From Bacteroidia bacterium (GTDB lineage: Bacteria; Bacteroidota; Bacteroidia; Flavobacteriales; Flavobacteriaceae), in the NCBI GenBank assembly GCA_030427735.1, contig JAUIBP010000012.1:1-64000 (forward strand): a DNA stretch of 64,000 nucleotides, read 5' to 3'. Positions 1 through 8,705 of this stretch are shown piece after piece. The notes under the pieces are model-generated. The model saw only the letters and a program-made list of their open reading frames with translations, was not told the origin of the DNA and made no database searches. The position numbers were made by a program, and so were the translations under genes. How positions within the stretch are numbered: the first letter of the stretch is position 1; every line of letters begins with the position of its first letter.

Positions 1-1
1 G

Positions 2-250
2 ATGATTACAGGTTTTCTTTTTGCGTTTCTATACAGTGAGCAGAAACCTACAGTATTATTAAAATTAGGTCTGTATAGTTTTCTTTCAGGCTTTGTTTTA
101 ACAGAAGTAATTTTATTGGTTCAAGGTTTCAGGTTTTACCTTGGAGTAGGTTTAATTTCAAACTATTATTTATTCTTGTTTTTATTCAGTGTGTTATTGC
201 CATTAGGTATTTTATTTATCTTATTAAATTTTGTAAATCAAAAAATATAA
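2..250 (+). CDS. C-terminal part of a membrane protein of unknown function
   Basis: The frame is open from the window edge, so the true start may lie upstream; the visible part has 82 residues. It contains about two to three hydrophobic membrane segments (around residues 18-40 and 54-77) and ends with a short basic tail. I recognise no family. It stops 4 bases before the hemerythrin gene on the same strand, so the two are probably cotranscribed. The neighbouring nitrite-reductase and hemerythrin genes suggest a respiratory or nitric-oxide context, but that is inference from position only. Confidence 0.55.
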   Translation: MITGFLFAFLYSEQKPTVLLKLGLYSFLSGFVLTEVILLVQGFRFYLGVGLISNYYLFLFLFSVLLPLGILFILLNFVNQKI

Positions 251-254
251 ATCT

Positions 255-710
255 ATGAAACCATTAAAAAGACATAAAGCCTTACAGCCACTCAGCAGAG
301 AGCATCATCATGGTTTATTATTAGCTTGGAAAATAAGAATTGGCATTGAAAAGAATATCGAGCCAAAACGAATTTACCAATATGCCAATTGGTTTTACAA
401 GACACATTTAACACCTCATTTTAAAATGGAAGAATTATATGTTTTTACCATTCTTGAAGAGAGTAATGAGTTGATAAAGCAAGCATTAAACGATCATGTA
501 ACAATAAGTGATTTATTTGAAAATACAGCTGTAGATGGTAAGACTCTAAGTGTTATAGCCGAAACTTTAGATAACCACATTAGATTTGAAGAACGGGTTT
601 TGTTTCCTGAAATTCAAGAAGTCGCTACCGAAATTCAGTTGATACAAATAGAAAAAATTCATCAGTCAGACGCTTTTGAAGATAATCTGAGTGATGAATT
701 TTGGAAATAA
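255..710 (+). CDS. Hemerythrin-like HHE-domain protein
   Basis: A soluble 151-residue protein with the four-helix pattern of hemerythrin-type cation-binding proteins. Candidate di-iron ligands are His17-19, His51, His55, Glu59/Glu60, His81, His108 and Glu112, spaced as in the HHE family. There is no signal peptide, so it is cytoplasmic. HHE proteins bind oxygen or nitric oxide, or help repair iron centres. Lying tail to tail with the nirK operon, which makes nitric oxide, a role in NO sensing or detoxification is plausible but inferred. It follows the preceding membrane-protein gene by 4 bases. Confidence 0.85.
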   Translation: MKPLKRHKALQPLSREHHHGLLLAWKIRIGIEKNIEPKRIYQYANWFYKTHLTPHFKMEELYVFTILEESNELIKQALNDHVTISDLFENTAVDGKTLSVIAETLDNHIRFEERVLFPEIQEVATEIQLIQIEKIHQSDAFEDNLSDEFWK

Positions 711-721
711 TTATTAGGATG

Positions 722-1432
722 TTATTTTAATTGTTTTAAAATGGAGGTTACGGTTTCTGTATTATCTACGCCCAAACCTTCCTGTTGATGCATGAGTTCT
801 CCTTGCGAATTAAAAACACTTATAATATTAGAATGCGAAAAATCTATCGGAGATATTTGTTTGTATTTAACGGCTAATACATTTGCGAATTCCCGAACTC
901 CGGTTTCAGTACCTTGAAGAAATGTCCAATGCGGGTCATCCATATAATTTTCAATAGCAAAGGATTTTAAACGTTCGGGTGTATCTGTTTTTGGATCTAT
1001 ACTAATTAACACAAAATTGAGCTGATCTATTTTGTTGTCAGGAATTTTAGTCTCAATATTTCGCATATCCGCAACTAATCGTGGGCAGGCGGCTTTGCAT
1101 GAGGTGTAAATCATTACCATAACCAGGGTTTTTCCTTTTAAGTCCCTTAACTGAATTTGTTTACCCTCTTCGGTATTCCATTCAGACGTTAAATTGAAAA
1201 TAGATTCTTCTGAAATGCCATTCGTATTTTCAATCTTTAAAGTACTTAACTCCATCGGTTGTAAATCCATTTTACAAACAGGGCAAGTTTCGGGTTTTGT
1301 ATAAGTTTTATCGCCTTCGCAGTGCATAGGGCATTGGTAAAGTACCGTTTCCTGATTGCTTTTTTTAGAGTTACAGCTACAAAAAGTGAGAATAAGTAAT
1401 ATTAGAAATACAATTGACTTTAAAGTTTTCAT
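722..1432 (-). CDS. Sco1/SenC-family copper chaperone lipoprotein with heavy-metal-binding domain
   Basis: 236 residues. The N-terminus is a lipoprotein signal with the lipid cysteine probably at Cys20. Residues about 32-60 form a heavy-metal-binding domain (CPMH ... CPVCKM). From about residue 80 there is a thioredoxin-like Sco domain with the CxxxCP motif (Cys112, Cys116) and a distal His (in DFSHSN). Sco proteins deliver copper to the CuA site of cytochrome oxidase or to other copper enzymes. As the last gene of the nirK operon, 2 bases after the FGE-like gene, it probably loads copper into NirK at the periplasmic face. The family call is firm; the client is inferred. Confidence 0.9.
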   Translation of the reverse strand: MKTLKSIVFLILLILTFCSCNSKKSNQETVLYQCPMHCEGDKTYTKPETCPVCKMDLQPMELSTLKIENTNGISEESIFNLTSEWNTEEGKQIQLRDLKGKTLVMVMIYTSCKAACPRLVADMRNIETKIPDNKIDQLNFVLISIDPKTDTPERLKSFAIENYMDDPHWTFLQGTETGVREFANVLAVKYKQISPIDFSHSNIISVFNSQGELMHQQEGLGVDNTETVTSILKQLK

Positions 1433-1434
1433 GA

Positions 1435-2208
1435 TTATTTATTTATGTCTTTTACACATCTAAATCCTAAGTTTTTCATGGAGTATTTGGCTTTTAGACT
1501 TCCTCTTATGGCGTAACGCATAAAAGCGGCGTAGTTCATTAAATCGGTCGCATTAACCGCTGCACTACCGCAGAAGAGGTTACTATCCTTATCGACATCT
1601 TTTCTCGATTCTCCTGTTATAAGGACTGAATTAAAATCGAGTGTCCATTCCCAAACTAAACCGTGTAAATCATATACTCCCCAAATGTTTTTTGGATTTT
1701 TGCCTATAAGATTTTCATTGGTCTTAGGAGTTTCGTACCAAGCTAAAATTTGTTTGTTATAGTCAGGTTTAAGTCTGGCGTCACGAGAGCTTTCGTCAGC
1801 CATAGCGACGTATTCCCATTCATCAACAGTAGGTAATCGCTTGCCTTGGCATTCGCAATAATCTTTAGCAGCAAACCATGAAACATAAGTTACAGGGCTA
1901 TTAAGTTTTTCAGAATCCTTAAGTTCAGAATCGTTTTTCCAGTTATATAAATAGCTTTTATCTGTAAATAATTTTAAGGTCTTAGACTTTTGCCATTTAG
2001 GATATTGTTTAACAAATTCTATAAATTGGGCATTAGTAACAGGAAAAACATCCATTTCAAAATCTTTCACTTCTACAACGGTTGAATCTCGACCATAAAG
2101 TGGTATATATCTACTGCCTTGAATGTAAGCCATGTTTTTAGACTGCCCAAACACTATTGTTTGTGTTAAGATTATAAATGTTAAGTATCTAAAAACATGA
2201 CCTTTCAT
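1435..2208 (-). CDS. FGE-sulfatase (SUMF1)-family protein, probably non-catalytic accessory of NirK
   Basis: 257 residues with an N-terminal signal peptide (residues 1-21). The body matches the formylglycine-generating-enzyme fold: a PVTNAQF-type start, VSWFAAKDYC, RLPTVDEWEY, GLVWEWT and a final LGFRC. The end normally carries two closely spaced catalytic cysteines, but here only FCGSA is seen and the second cysteine region is replaced by a Tyr/Met-rich stretch. A sulfatase-activating role is therefore unlikely. It lies between nirK (7 bases) and sco (2 bases) in one operon, so a part in NirK maturation or electron transfer is more likely. No sulfatase gene is present in the window. Confidence 0.8.
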   Translation of the reverse strand: MKGHVFRYLTFIILTQTIVFGQSKNMAYIQGSRYIPLYGRDSTVVEVKDFEMDVFPVTNAQFIEFVKQYPKWQKSKTLKLFTDKSYLYNWKNDSELKDSEKLNSPVTYVSWFAAKDYCECQGKRLPTVDEWEYVAMADESSRDARLKPDYNKQILAWYETPKTNENLIGKNPKNIWGVYDLHGLVWEWTLDFNSVLITGESRKDVDKDSNLFCGSAAVNATDLMNYAAFMRYAIRGSLKAKYSMKNLGFRCVKDINK

Positions 2209-2215
2209 GACTATG

Positions 2216-3658
2216 TTATTTTTTGTTTTTTACATTTTCAACCATAGATGTTGTTACCACTTTTTTTGAATTTCCCCAACTATTATATACATAAGTTAGC
2301 ACATTAGCTATTTCTTCAGAAGATAACATTTGTCGGGTCATTACACTGTTATATTTTTCGCCATTAACAGTAATTTCTCCTGTTAAGCCATGTAAAACAA
2401 CACCAATAGCACGGTTAACATCGGCGTTTAGATAATCCGATTTTGCCAGCGGAGGAAAGGCATTAGGGACTCCTTGTCCTTCCGACTGGTGACAAGCAAA
2501 ACAGGTTTGCATATAAACTTGTTTTCCAAATTTCATTTGTTCATCAAAGTTTTTAGCAGGAATTTTTGATTCTACAATTTCGTTTGTAGTTGGCATCTCT
2601 TGTAAACCTGGACCTTCAGGTAAATAAATATCATCACGAATTTCTCCTGAGTATATTTTTTTATCTTCTTCGCCTTCCACTTTTAGCATACCTAAAGCAC
2701 CTTTATTAAAGGCTCTAAAAATGGAGTGGTCGACCAAAATAAAAGTTCCAGGAACATCAACTTTAAATTCAACAATTGCTGCTCCTCCAGCCGGAATAAG
2801 AGTGGTTTGTACATTTTCATTTATTTTATTGCCACCTTCAATATGAACCTTGTCGAAGATTTCACCAATAACATGAAAAGATGATACTAACCCAGGACCT
2901 CCATTACCGACGAAGAGTCTTACTGTTTCACCTACTTTTGCGGTTATAGCATTGTCTCCTGTTAATGAGCCAACTTTACCATTAAATACGACATAATCGG
3001 CATTTTCATCGACAGCTTTTTGCATGTCGAAGGGTTGTAATCCACGTTCACCGTTGGCGCCTTTAGTGTAAAAGTCACCTTGCATAATGTAATATTCTTT
3101 ATCAACAAGAGGTAAACCACCTTCTGGTTCAACTAAAATTAACCCATACATACCGTTGGCAATATGCATGCCAACTGGAGCTGTGGCGCAGTGGTAAACA
3201 TATAATCCCGGGTTTAAAGTTTTAAAAGAAAATACTTTTTCATGACCTGGAGCAACAAATGAAGATTCTGCACCTCCTCCTGGACCGGTCACGGCATGTA
3301 GGTCGATATTATGAGGTAATTTATTATCGGGGTGGTTTTGTAAATGAAACTCGACTTCGTCACCAACACGTGTGCGTATAAAACTTCCAGGTACAGTGCC
3401 TCCAAAGGTCCAATACACATATCGTACTCCATCAGTCATTTCTCCTTCCTTTTCAAGGATTTCCATCTCTACAATTAGTTTTTTAGCTTTTCTTCTTCCA
3501 ACAGGGGTTGGAACATTTGGAGGCGATGTTAACTCTGCTGTCATTTCTCTACTTACAGGGATTTCAGAAGTGTTTTCGTAATTTTTTTCCTGATTATTGA
3601 AACAACTTATTAATAACAACGGAATGAATAATAGCAAATAGTTTAGTTGATTTTTCAT
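2216..3658 (-). CDS. nirK: Copper-containing nitrite reductase fused to C-terminal cytochrome c
   Basis: 480 residues; reduces nitrite to nitric oxide in the periplasm. A lipoprotein signal ends at Cys19. Two cupredoxin domains span about residues 55-330. Type-1 copper ligands are His116, Cys157, His165 and Met170; type-2 copper ligands are His121, His156 and His311; the catalytic Asp is Asp119 in the HNIDLH motif. After a linker, a cytochrome c domain (about 375-465) carries CFACH at 386-390 and a later Met-rich MTRQM segment for the axial ligand. The fused cytochrome is the likely electron donor. It is the first gene of the nirK-FGE-like-sco operon. The lipid anchor and heme tail are consistent with flavobacterial NirK proteins. 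Confidence 0.95.
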   Translation of the reverse strand: MKNQLNYLLLFIPLLLISCFNNQEKNYENTSEIPVSREMTAELTSPPNVPTPVGRRKAKKLIVEMEILEKEGEMTDGVRYVYWTFGGTVPGSFIRTRVGDEVEFHLQNHPDNKLPHNIDLHAVTGPGGGAESSFVAPGHEKVFSFKTLNPGLYVYHCATAPVGMHIANGMYGLILVEPEGGLPLVDKEYYIMQGDFYTKGANGERGLQPFDMQKAVDENADYVVFNGKVGSLTGDNAITAKVGETVRLFVGNGGPGLVSSFHVIGEIFDKVHIEGGNKINENVQTTLIPAGGAAIVEFKVDVPGTFILVDHSIFRAFNKGALGMLKVEGEEDKKIYSGEIRDDIYLPEGPGLQEMPTTNEIVESKIPAKNFDEQMKFGKQVYMQTCFACHQSEGQGVPNAFPPLAKSDYLNADVNRAIGVVLHGLTGEITVNGEKYNSVMTRQMLSSEEIANVLTYVYNSWGNSKKVVTTSMVENVKNKK

Positions 3659-3678
3659 TTTAATTGATTTTTGTTTTT

Positions 3679-3746
3679 CAAAACTATAATATACAAAACC
3701 TTTAAAATATGATAATTATCATAAATAGGATAATTTTATCCTATTT
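3679..3746 (-). promoter_or_regulatory. nirK promoter with two adjacent palindromic operators
   Basis: Reading the minus strand, TAGTTTTG (3679-3686) fits the Bacteroidota -7 element TAnnTTTG and would start transcription near 3672, 14 bases before the nirK start codon. Immediately upstream are a perfect 14-bp palindrome ATGATAATTATCAT (3709-3722) and, directly abutting it, a perfect inverted repeat with 11-bp arms AAATAGGATAA and 2-base spacer (3723-3746). Both share a GATAA/TTATC core. Their centres lie at about -43 and -62, typical activator positions. A CRP/FNR-like (DNR) or other redox or NO regulator is the likely binder; this is inference. Confidence 0.7.
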
Positions 3747-4162
3747 AATTGTGTTTATAAAATTTAATTAAGATTCTTAAAAATGAATCTTTATAGAAGC
3801 TGTAAAAAAAACGCTGTAGAGGACTTTCTAAGGCAGAATACTGAGAATGCCTGAATTAGAGAAAACCCCCAGATTAAAAATACTTTATTTTAAGTAGTAG
3901 ACTGGATTATTATTTCCGCTGTTTATGATTTATTGTTTCCGTCCTATCCCCACAGGTATTGTTATTGGTATTTTGAAAATTGTAAAAAGAATTAGTAAAT
4001 TATTAATTAGATTGTCTTGAAAGATTCAAATTGTTTAATTTGTAGTGGGTATTTAAATTTTAACTTATTGGTTAATAGAATAAGTTTTTTAAGTGAATAT
4101 TGTTTTGTTTATAAAATTTATACTGCTTTAATTTAATTAAAGAAACAAATTTGTAGTTTTTA
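3747..4162. other. Intergenic region between nirK and the histidine kinase gene
   Basis: About 415 bases of AT-rich DNA. Only short frames are present, the longest a 23-codon frame near 3783 with no supporting feature. No RNA gene or clear terminator was recognised. It must hold the promoter of the downstream kinase gene; I could not single out a convincing -7 element there. Confidence 0.5.
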
Positions 4163-5260
4163 ATGAAATCAACTGTAACAACAAAAGAGCAGCTTAAAGA
4201 GCGTATTAAAGAACTAACCTGTCTTTATGAAGTTTCATCTATTATTGTTCATGCAGATTTTGATGATATTGAGGATAGTTTAAAAGCCATTACTTTCAGT
4301 TTAAAAAAAGCCTTTCAATATCCAGATAAAACGGAGATTTCTATTATCGTTGATGACTTAAATGTTTTAAGCGGAACGATTAATAATTCATCCCAAAGTA
4401 TTTCTAGTAATATTCCTGTTTTTAATGTTTCAAAAGGTAATGTTTCAGCGCATTTTACTGGTGATAATTCTTTAAACCATGACTTTTTAATTGAAGAACA
4501 AGCTCTAATAGATAATATTTCATTGAAAATTGGCGGCTTGTTAGAGCGAATCGAAATTAAAAACAACGAACTACTACTCAAGCGACAAATGGAGCATGCC
4601 GATCGCCTAGCAGTTTTAGGTGAACTTACTGCTGGTATTGCCCATGAATTAAATACACCCCTTGCAAATATTTTGGGTTATGCCGAATTGTTGGCTTCAA
4701 ATTTTAGTGAGAATACCACAGCTCACGAAGACCTAAACAAAATCATTCAAAATGCTATTTTTTCCAGAGAAGTAGTTAAAAAACTCATGTTCTTTTCTTG
4801 CGAAATGCCTCAGGAAATGAAAAGAGTAAATCTGGTTCCAAATATTAAAAACGCTATAAATCTACTTGATGCTACCTTTAGAAAACAACAGATAAAATAC
4901 ATTGTGAAAATTGAAGAAGAGGATCTTTGGTTGCGTGCAGATACGGTTCAACTCACACAAATTATATTCAATTTAACAATGAATGCCATTTATTTTTCAC
5001 CAAAAGACAGTCTTGTAGTAATAGAAGCTTTTCAAACCGATAGCGATATTGTTTTGAAAATCAAAGATCAGGGGCCTGGAATTCCGGAGCATTTACAGGA
5101 TAAAATTTTTCAACCTTTTTTCACTACAAAACCTACAGGCGATGGCTCTGGTCTTGGTTTAAGCGTTGTACACGGTATTGTTTCCAGTCATAAAGGAAGC
5201 ATAACAGCCAAAAACAATAACAAAAAAGGAGCTATCTTTGAAGTACGACTTCCTAAATAA
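4163..5260 (+). CDS. Cytoplasmic sensor histidine kinase with GAF-like input domain
   Basis: 365 residues without signal peptide or membrane segment. Residues about 15-130 resemble a GAF sensor domain. A HisKA domain follows with the phospho-acceptor His161 in the H-box GIAHELNTPL, then a HATPase domain with N-box (LTMNAI), G1 (DQGPGIP), F-box (IFQPFFTTK) and G2 (GSGLGLSVV). It lies 6 bases before the sigma-54 response regulator, its evident partner. As a soluble sensor next to nitrite-reductase genes it may read a cytoplasmic redox or gas signal, but no heme- or cofactor-ligand motif is obvious. Confidence 0.93.
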   Translation: MKSTVTTKEQLKERIKELTCLYEVSSIIVHADFDDIEDSLKAITFSLKKAFQYPDKTEISIIVDDLNVLSGTINNSSQSISSNIPVFNVSKGNVSAHFTGDNSLNHDFLIEEQALIDNISLKIGGLLERIEIKNNELLLKRQMEHADRLAVLGELTAGIAHELNTPLANILGYAELLASNFSENTTAHEDLNKIIQNAIFSREVVKKLMFFSCEMPQEMKRVNLVPNIKNAINLLDATFRKQQIKYIVKIEEEDLWLRADTVQLTQIIFNLTMNAIYFSPKDSLVVIEAFQTDSDIVLKIKDQGPGIPEHLQDKIFQPFFTTKPTGDGSGLGLSVVHGIVSSHKGSITAKNNNKKGAIFEVRLPK

Positions 5261-5266
5261 GAATTC

Positions 5267-6592
5267 ATGGTTTTAAAAAAAGAAAACATATTAATTGTAG
5301 ATGATGATATTCATATTTTGGAGTTAATTCAAAGACATTTAAAATCATTACAATTCCATACTTATAAAGCCATTTCAGTAAAAGAAGCCGTAGGTATTTT
5401 AAGAGATTCAAAAATCGATTTACTTATAACCGATTTAAAAATGCCGGAAGTTGATGGTTTTGAGCTTTTAAAATTCGTTTCTGAGCATTATCCAGAATTA
5501 CCAAAGTTGGTTGTTACAGGTTATCCCTCTATACAAGATTCTCTTGAGGTTATAAAACGCGGTGGTATGGATTATTTAACCAAACCATTCACCAAAGAGG
5601 AATTAGTAAACGCAGTACAAAAGGCCTTAAATAATTTTAAAAACACAAAAAAGGAAGCGGTACAAATACAAAATAGTCAAAATGGATACGGAGAACTAAT
5701 TGGTGCTTCGAAATCTATTAATGAGGTTTTTCAAATTATTGATCGCGTAAAAAACAATAAAGCCACAATTTTTATTCATGGAGAAAGCGGAACAGGAAAA
5801 GAGCTTATTGCTCGTGCCATTCATTACCAGGGTAAGTTCTCAAAAGCACCGTTTATTGCTGTAAATTGTGGAAGTATTCCTGAAAATTTATTGGAAGCCG
5901 AATTGTTTGGTTATACTAAAGGAGCCTTTACCGGGGCAGAGAATAATCGTCAGGGATTTTTTCAGGCTGCTAATGGAGGTACCATTTTTTTAGATGAAAT
6001 AGGGAATGCCTCACTGGCTGTTCAGCTTAAATTATTACGCGTACTTCAAGAAAAAGAAGTGCTAAGAGTCGGTTCGCAAAAAACAGAAAAAATAGATGTT
6101 CGTGTTATTGCAGCAACCAACAGCAATTTGAAAGAAATGATTAAAACAGGAACCTTTCGTGAAGATTTGTTTTACAGACTTACAGTTGTTGAAATTGAAG
6201 TTCCTTCTTTAAACAAACGCAAAGAAGACATTCCACTTTTAGTTGAAAAATTTCTTTTTAAATATGGTGTTGAATATAAAGATCGTTTTATCAAAATAGC
6301 GCCTAATGCTTTAGAAATTTTAATGCGTTACGAATGGCCTGGGAATATTAGAGAATTAGAAAATGTCATTCAGCGAGCAGTTATTATGAGTGATAATACT
6401 GTTGATGTTGAACATCTTCCAAACGCATTAAAACATCACATTGAATTTCCAGAAAAGGATTTGGTATCTTTAAAGGAAGCTGAAAAGCGCTATATTCAAC
6501 ACGTGCTACATGCGACAAATAATAATAAAACTCAAGCAGCTAAAATTCTTCAAATAGATCGTAAAACGCTTAGAGAAAAACTTAAAAAGTAA
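5267..6592 (+). CDS. Sigma-54-dependent response regulator (NtrC family)
   Basis: 441 residues. Receiver domain about 5-120 with acidic pocket 11-14 and phospho-acceptor Asp56. AAA+ sigma-54 interaction domain about 140-380 with Walker A GESGTGKE (172-179), the sigma-54-contacting loop GAFTGA (219-224) and Walker B FLDEIG. C-terminal Fis-type helix-turn-helix (NKTQAAKILQIDRKTL). All motifs needed for sigma-54 activation are intact. It is paired with the kinase gene 6 bases upstream. A 9-bp inverted repeat and a sigma-54 promoter directly downstream (6609-6638, 6730-6745) are probable targets. Confidence 0.95.
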   Translation: MVLKKENILIVDDDIHILELIQRHLKSLQFHTYKAISVKEAVGILRDSKIDLLITDLKMPEVDGFELLKFVSEHYPELPKLVVTGYPSIQDSLEVIKRGGMDYLTKPFTKEELVNAVQKALNNFKNTKKEAVQIQNSQNGYGELIGASKSINEVFQIIDRVKNNKATIFIHGESGTGKELIARAIHYQGKFSKAPFIAVNCGSIPENLLEAELFGYTKGAFTGAENNRQGFFQAANGGTIFLDEIGNASLAVQLKLLRVLQEKEVLRVGSQKTEKIDVRVIAATNSNLKEMIKTGTFREDLFYRLTVVEIEVPSLNKRKEDIPLLVEKFLFKYGVEYKDRFIKIAPNALEILMRYEWPGNIRELENVIQRAVIMSDNTVDVEHLPNALKHHIEFPEKDLVSLKEAEKRYIQHVLHATNNNKTQAAKILQIDRKTLREKLKK

Positions 6593-6608
6593 CTTCGCAA
6601 TGCGTTGG

Positions 6609-6638
6609 GGAATTTTGCATCAACCGATTCAAAATTCC
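6609..6638. repeat. 9-bp inverted repeat, candidate upstream activator site
   Basis: GGAATTTTG (6609-6617) and CAAAATTCC (6630-6638) are perfect inverted arms around a 12-base spacer. It begins 17 bases after the regulator stop codon and its centre lies about 132 bases upstream of the predicted sigma-54 transcription start, the usual distance for an enhancer bound by an NtrC-type protein. There is no following T-run, so it is a poor rho-independent terminator, though a transcript-end hairpin remains possible. Confidence 0.6.
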
Positions 6639-6729
6639 TCAGTCAGGTTTTAATATCATGTATCTCTCATTCTCAATTTAGCCTTGTTATTCAAGGGTTT
6701 ACAAGATAAGGTCGTTTTATTTATAATAA

Positions 6730-6745
6730 TGGCATAGCGGTTGCC
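6730..6745 (+). promoter_or_regulatory. Sigma-54 (-24/-12) promoter
   Basis: The site TGGCATAGCGGTTGCC matches the sigma-54 consensus TGGCAC-N5-TTGC at all key bases: GG at -25/-24 and GC at -13/-12 are separated by exactly 10 bases. Transcription would start near 6756, 22 bases before the small Cys-rich gene and about 215 before glutamate dehydrogenase. It lies immediately downstream of a gene for a sigma-54 activator, which strongly supports function. Confidence 0.75.
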
Positions 6746-6777
6746 TCTATTAAGGAAACCGTAAACGAAGTTATTAT

Positions 6778-6939
6778 ATGAATACAAAATCTTTTAGTAT
6801 TTGCTTATCATGCATTAACATGTCCTCCTGCGTGCTTACGAGGTTTAAAAATAATGTGTGGTCGTGTAGCGAATATGCACACACAACTCAATCTATAAAA
6901 TACGATACGAATGTTTCTAACGATGCTTTGAAAGCTTAA
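6778..6939 (+). CDS. Small Cys-rich protein (53 residues), probable metal binder
   Basis: An ATG-to-TAA frame of 53 codons, MNTKSFSICL... to ...NDALKA, 22 bases after the predicted sigma-54 start and 32 bases before glutamate dehydrogenase. It has four cysteines spaced C-x2-C-x5-C-x11-C (Cys9, 12, 18, 30) followed by SEY, which looks like a small zinc- or iron-binding knuckle; the C-terminal third is polar. Cysteine-rich spacing of this kind is unlikely by chance in such AT-rich DNA. No membrane segment or signal peptide is seen. I recall similar short flavobacterial proteins but cannot name a family. Function unknown; context suggests a redox or stress role. Confidence 0.65.
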   Translation: MNTKSFSICLSCINMSSCVLTRFKNNVWSCSEYAHTTQSIKYDTNVSNDALKA

Positions 6940-6971
6940 AATAACATTCTTAAGAACTTAAAATTGAAGAA

Positions 6972-8270
6972 ATGACTGTAATTAATAATATAAAAAAAAT
7001 GGACAAACCCAATGCGAAGGGTATGGTAAAAAATGTTCTAGAACAATTCAATAATGCAGCAAATCATATAAACCTGCACCCAAATATTCGTAAAATTTTA
7101 AGCATTACCAACAACGAAATCATCGTGAATTTTCCTGTAAAAATGGATAATGGCGAGGTTGAAATTTTTCAAGGATATCGCGTTCAACATAATAATGCTT
7201 TAGGACCTTACAAAGGAGGCTTACGTTATCATCCTACGGTAGATATAGATGCAGCAAGAGCCTTGGCGATGTGGATGACCTGGAAAACCTCTCTGGCAGG
7301 ACTGCCTTATGGAGGAGGAAAAGGTGGTATTCAAATTGATCCAAGTAAATATTCTCAAAACGAACTAGAACGCATTACAAGACGCTTTACTTATGCTTTA
7401 GGTGATAATATAGGTCCTGAACATGATATTCCGGCCCCAGATGTTAATACAAATGCACAAACGATGGCTTGGATGTCAGATACGTATATGAGTACTAAAG
7501 CACCAGCCGAGCGATCTAAAAATCTGCATGTTGTTACAGGAAAACCTATTGGAAGTGGCGGATTAGATGGTCGTGATCGGGCTACGGGTTATGGGGTATA
7601 TTTAACCGTGAAATTTTGGATTGAGCAACAAGGCGATACCCTTAAAAACAAAACGTTTATTGTACAAGGTTTTGGTAATGTTGGATATTGGGCAGCCTAT
7701 TTTTTAGAATCAGATGGTGCTAAATTAATAGGGGTTCAAGATGCTTACGGCAGTATTACAAACTCTAAGGGAATCCCTGTAAACGATTTGTTTTTGTATA
7801 CTCAAAACAATCATGGAAGTCTGGTTGGTTATCCTGAGGCCTACGCTATAGAACACGATGATTTTTTTGCGCTAGATTGTCATATTTGTGTACCAGCAGC
7901 ATTAGGGAATCAAATAACAGAAAACAATGCACATCTCATAAAGGCTTCCTTAATTGCCGAAGGCGCTAATGGCCCCATTAATGTTGAAGGTGAAAAAATA
8001 TTACTGGAAAGAAATATCACTATTATTCCAGATATACTATGTAACTCAGGAGGTGTCATTGCCAGTTATTTTGAATGGCTTCAAAACCGAAATGGAGAGA
8101 TATGGCAAATTGAAGACGTTATTGATAAACTGGAAAAGAAAATTAAAAATTCTTTCGATAGTGTTTCTGCTTTTGCTAAAAGCGAAAATATCGATTTACG
8201 TAAATCTGCCTATTGCATTGCTATAAAGCGAATTGAAAAAGCTTATGTACAACGAGGGATTTTCCCATAA
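6972..8270 (+). CDS. gdhA: Glutamate dehydrogenase (Glu/Leu/Phe/Val dehydrogenase family)
   Basis: 432 residues, the usual length of hexameric glutamate dehydrogenases; interconverts glutamate with 2-oxoglutarate and ammonium in the cytoplasm. The catalytic region PYGGGKGGI has the active Lys at about 117, preceded by the substrate-binding GGLRYHP segment. The Rossmann domain starts with QGFGNVG near residue 233. Length and motifs resemble the NAD-type RocG/GudB group more than short NADP forms, but cofactor cannot be fixed. It lies downstream of a sigma-54 promoter and 11 bases before a GreA/Rnk-like gene, so it is probably controlled by the adjoining two-component system. Confidence 0.95.
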   Translation: MTVINNIKKMDKPNAKGMVKNVLEQFNNAANHINLHPNIRKILSITNNEIIVNFPVKMDNGEVEIFQGYRVQHNNALGPYKGGLRYHPTVDIDAARALAMWMTWKTSLAGLPYGGGKGGIQIDPSKYSQNELERITRRFTYALGDNIGPEHDIPAPDVNTNAQTMAWMSDTYMSTKAPAERSKNLHVVTGKPIGSGGLDGRDRATGYGVYLTVKFWIEQQGDTLKNKTFIVQGFGNVGYWAAYFLESDGAKLIGVQDAYGSITNSKGIPVNDLFLYTQNNHGSLVGYPEAYAIEHDDFFALDCHICVPAALGNQITENNAHLIKASLIAEGANGPINVEGEKILLERNITIIPDILCNSGGVIASYFEWLQNRNGEIWQIEDVIDKLEKKIKNSFDSVSAFAKSENIDLRKSAYCIAIKRIEKAYVQRGIFP

Positions 8271-8281
8271 TTAATGAGATT

Positions 8282-8701
8282 ATGAAATACGGTAACTTAA
8301 TTTTAGAAAAAAAAGAATATGTAGAAATTAAACGGCTACTTAATTTATCAGGATTTATGGAAGATGTCGACACAAAAAAATCCTTTTTTAAGTTTATAGA
8401 AGAATTAAAAACAGCACATATTCTTGATGAAGAAGATATGCCAGAAGACATTGTACGATTAAACAGTGTAGTTACAGTAGCTTCGGGCAAAGACTGGGAA
8501 AAAACCATTCAAATTGTGACACCCGTAGAGAAAGATTTGAACGCTAATAAAATTTCAATTCTTACTCCAATGGGAGTAGCGCTTTTTGGGTATTCAAAAG
8601 ACGACAATGTCCTTTGGGATTTCCCTACAGGGCTTAAAGAACTTAAAATACTTTATGTCACTCAGAACAAAACAAATTCTAATTTGAACATGACGCTATA
8701 A
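8282..8701 (+). CDS. GreA/GreB-like C-terminal domain (Rnk-type) protein
   Basis: 139 residues. The second half (about 50-130) fits the FKBP-like C-terminal domain of GreA/GreB and Rnk: a VRLNSVVTV strand, a VTPVEKDLNANKISILTPMGVALFGY core and a hydrophobic end. The N-terminal part is a short helical region rather than the long acidic coiled coil of GreA, so it resembles Rnk (nucleoside diphosphate kinase regulator), which binds RNA polymerase. It lies 11 bases after gdhA and 4 bases before the next gene, inside the sigma-54 operon. A transcription-modulating stress role is inferred. Confidence 0.8.
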   Translation: MKYGNLILEKKEYVEIKRLLNLSGFMEDVDTKKSFFKFIEELKTAHILDEEDMPEDIVRLNSVVTVASGKDWEKTIQIVTPVEKDLNANKISILTPMGVALFGYSKDDNVLWDFPTGLKELKILYVTQNKTNSNLNMTL

Positions 8702-8705
8702 TATT

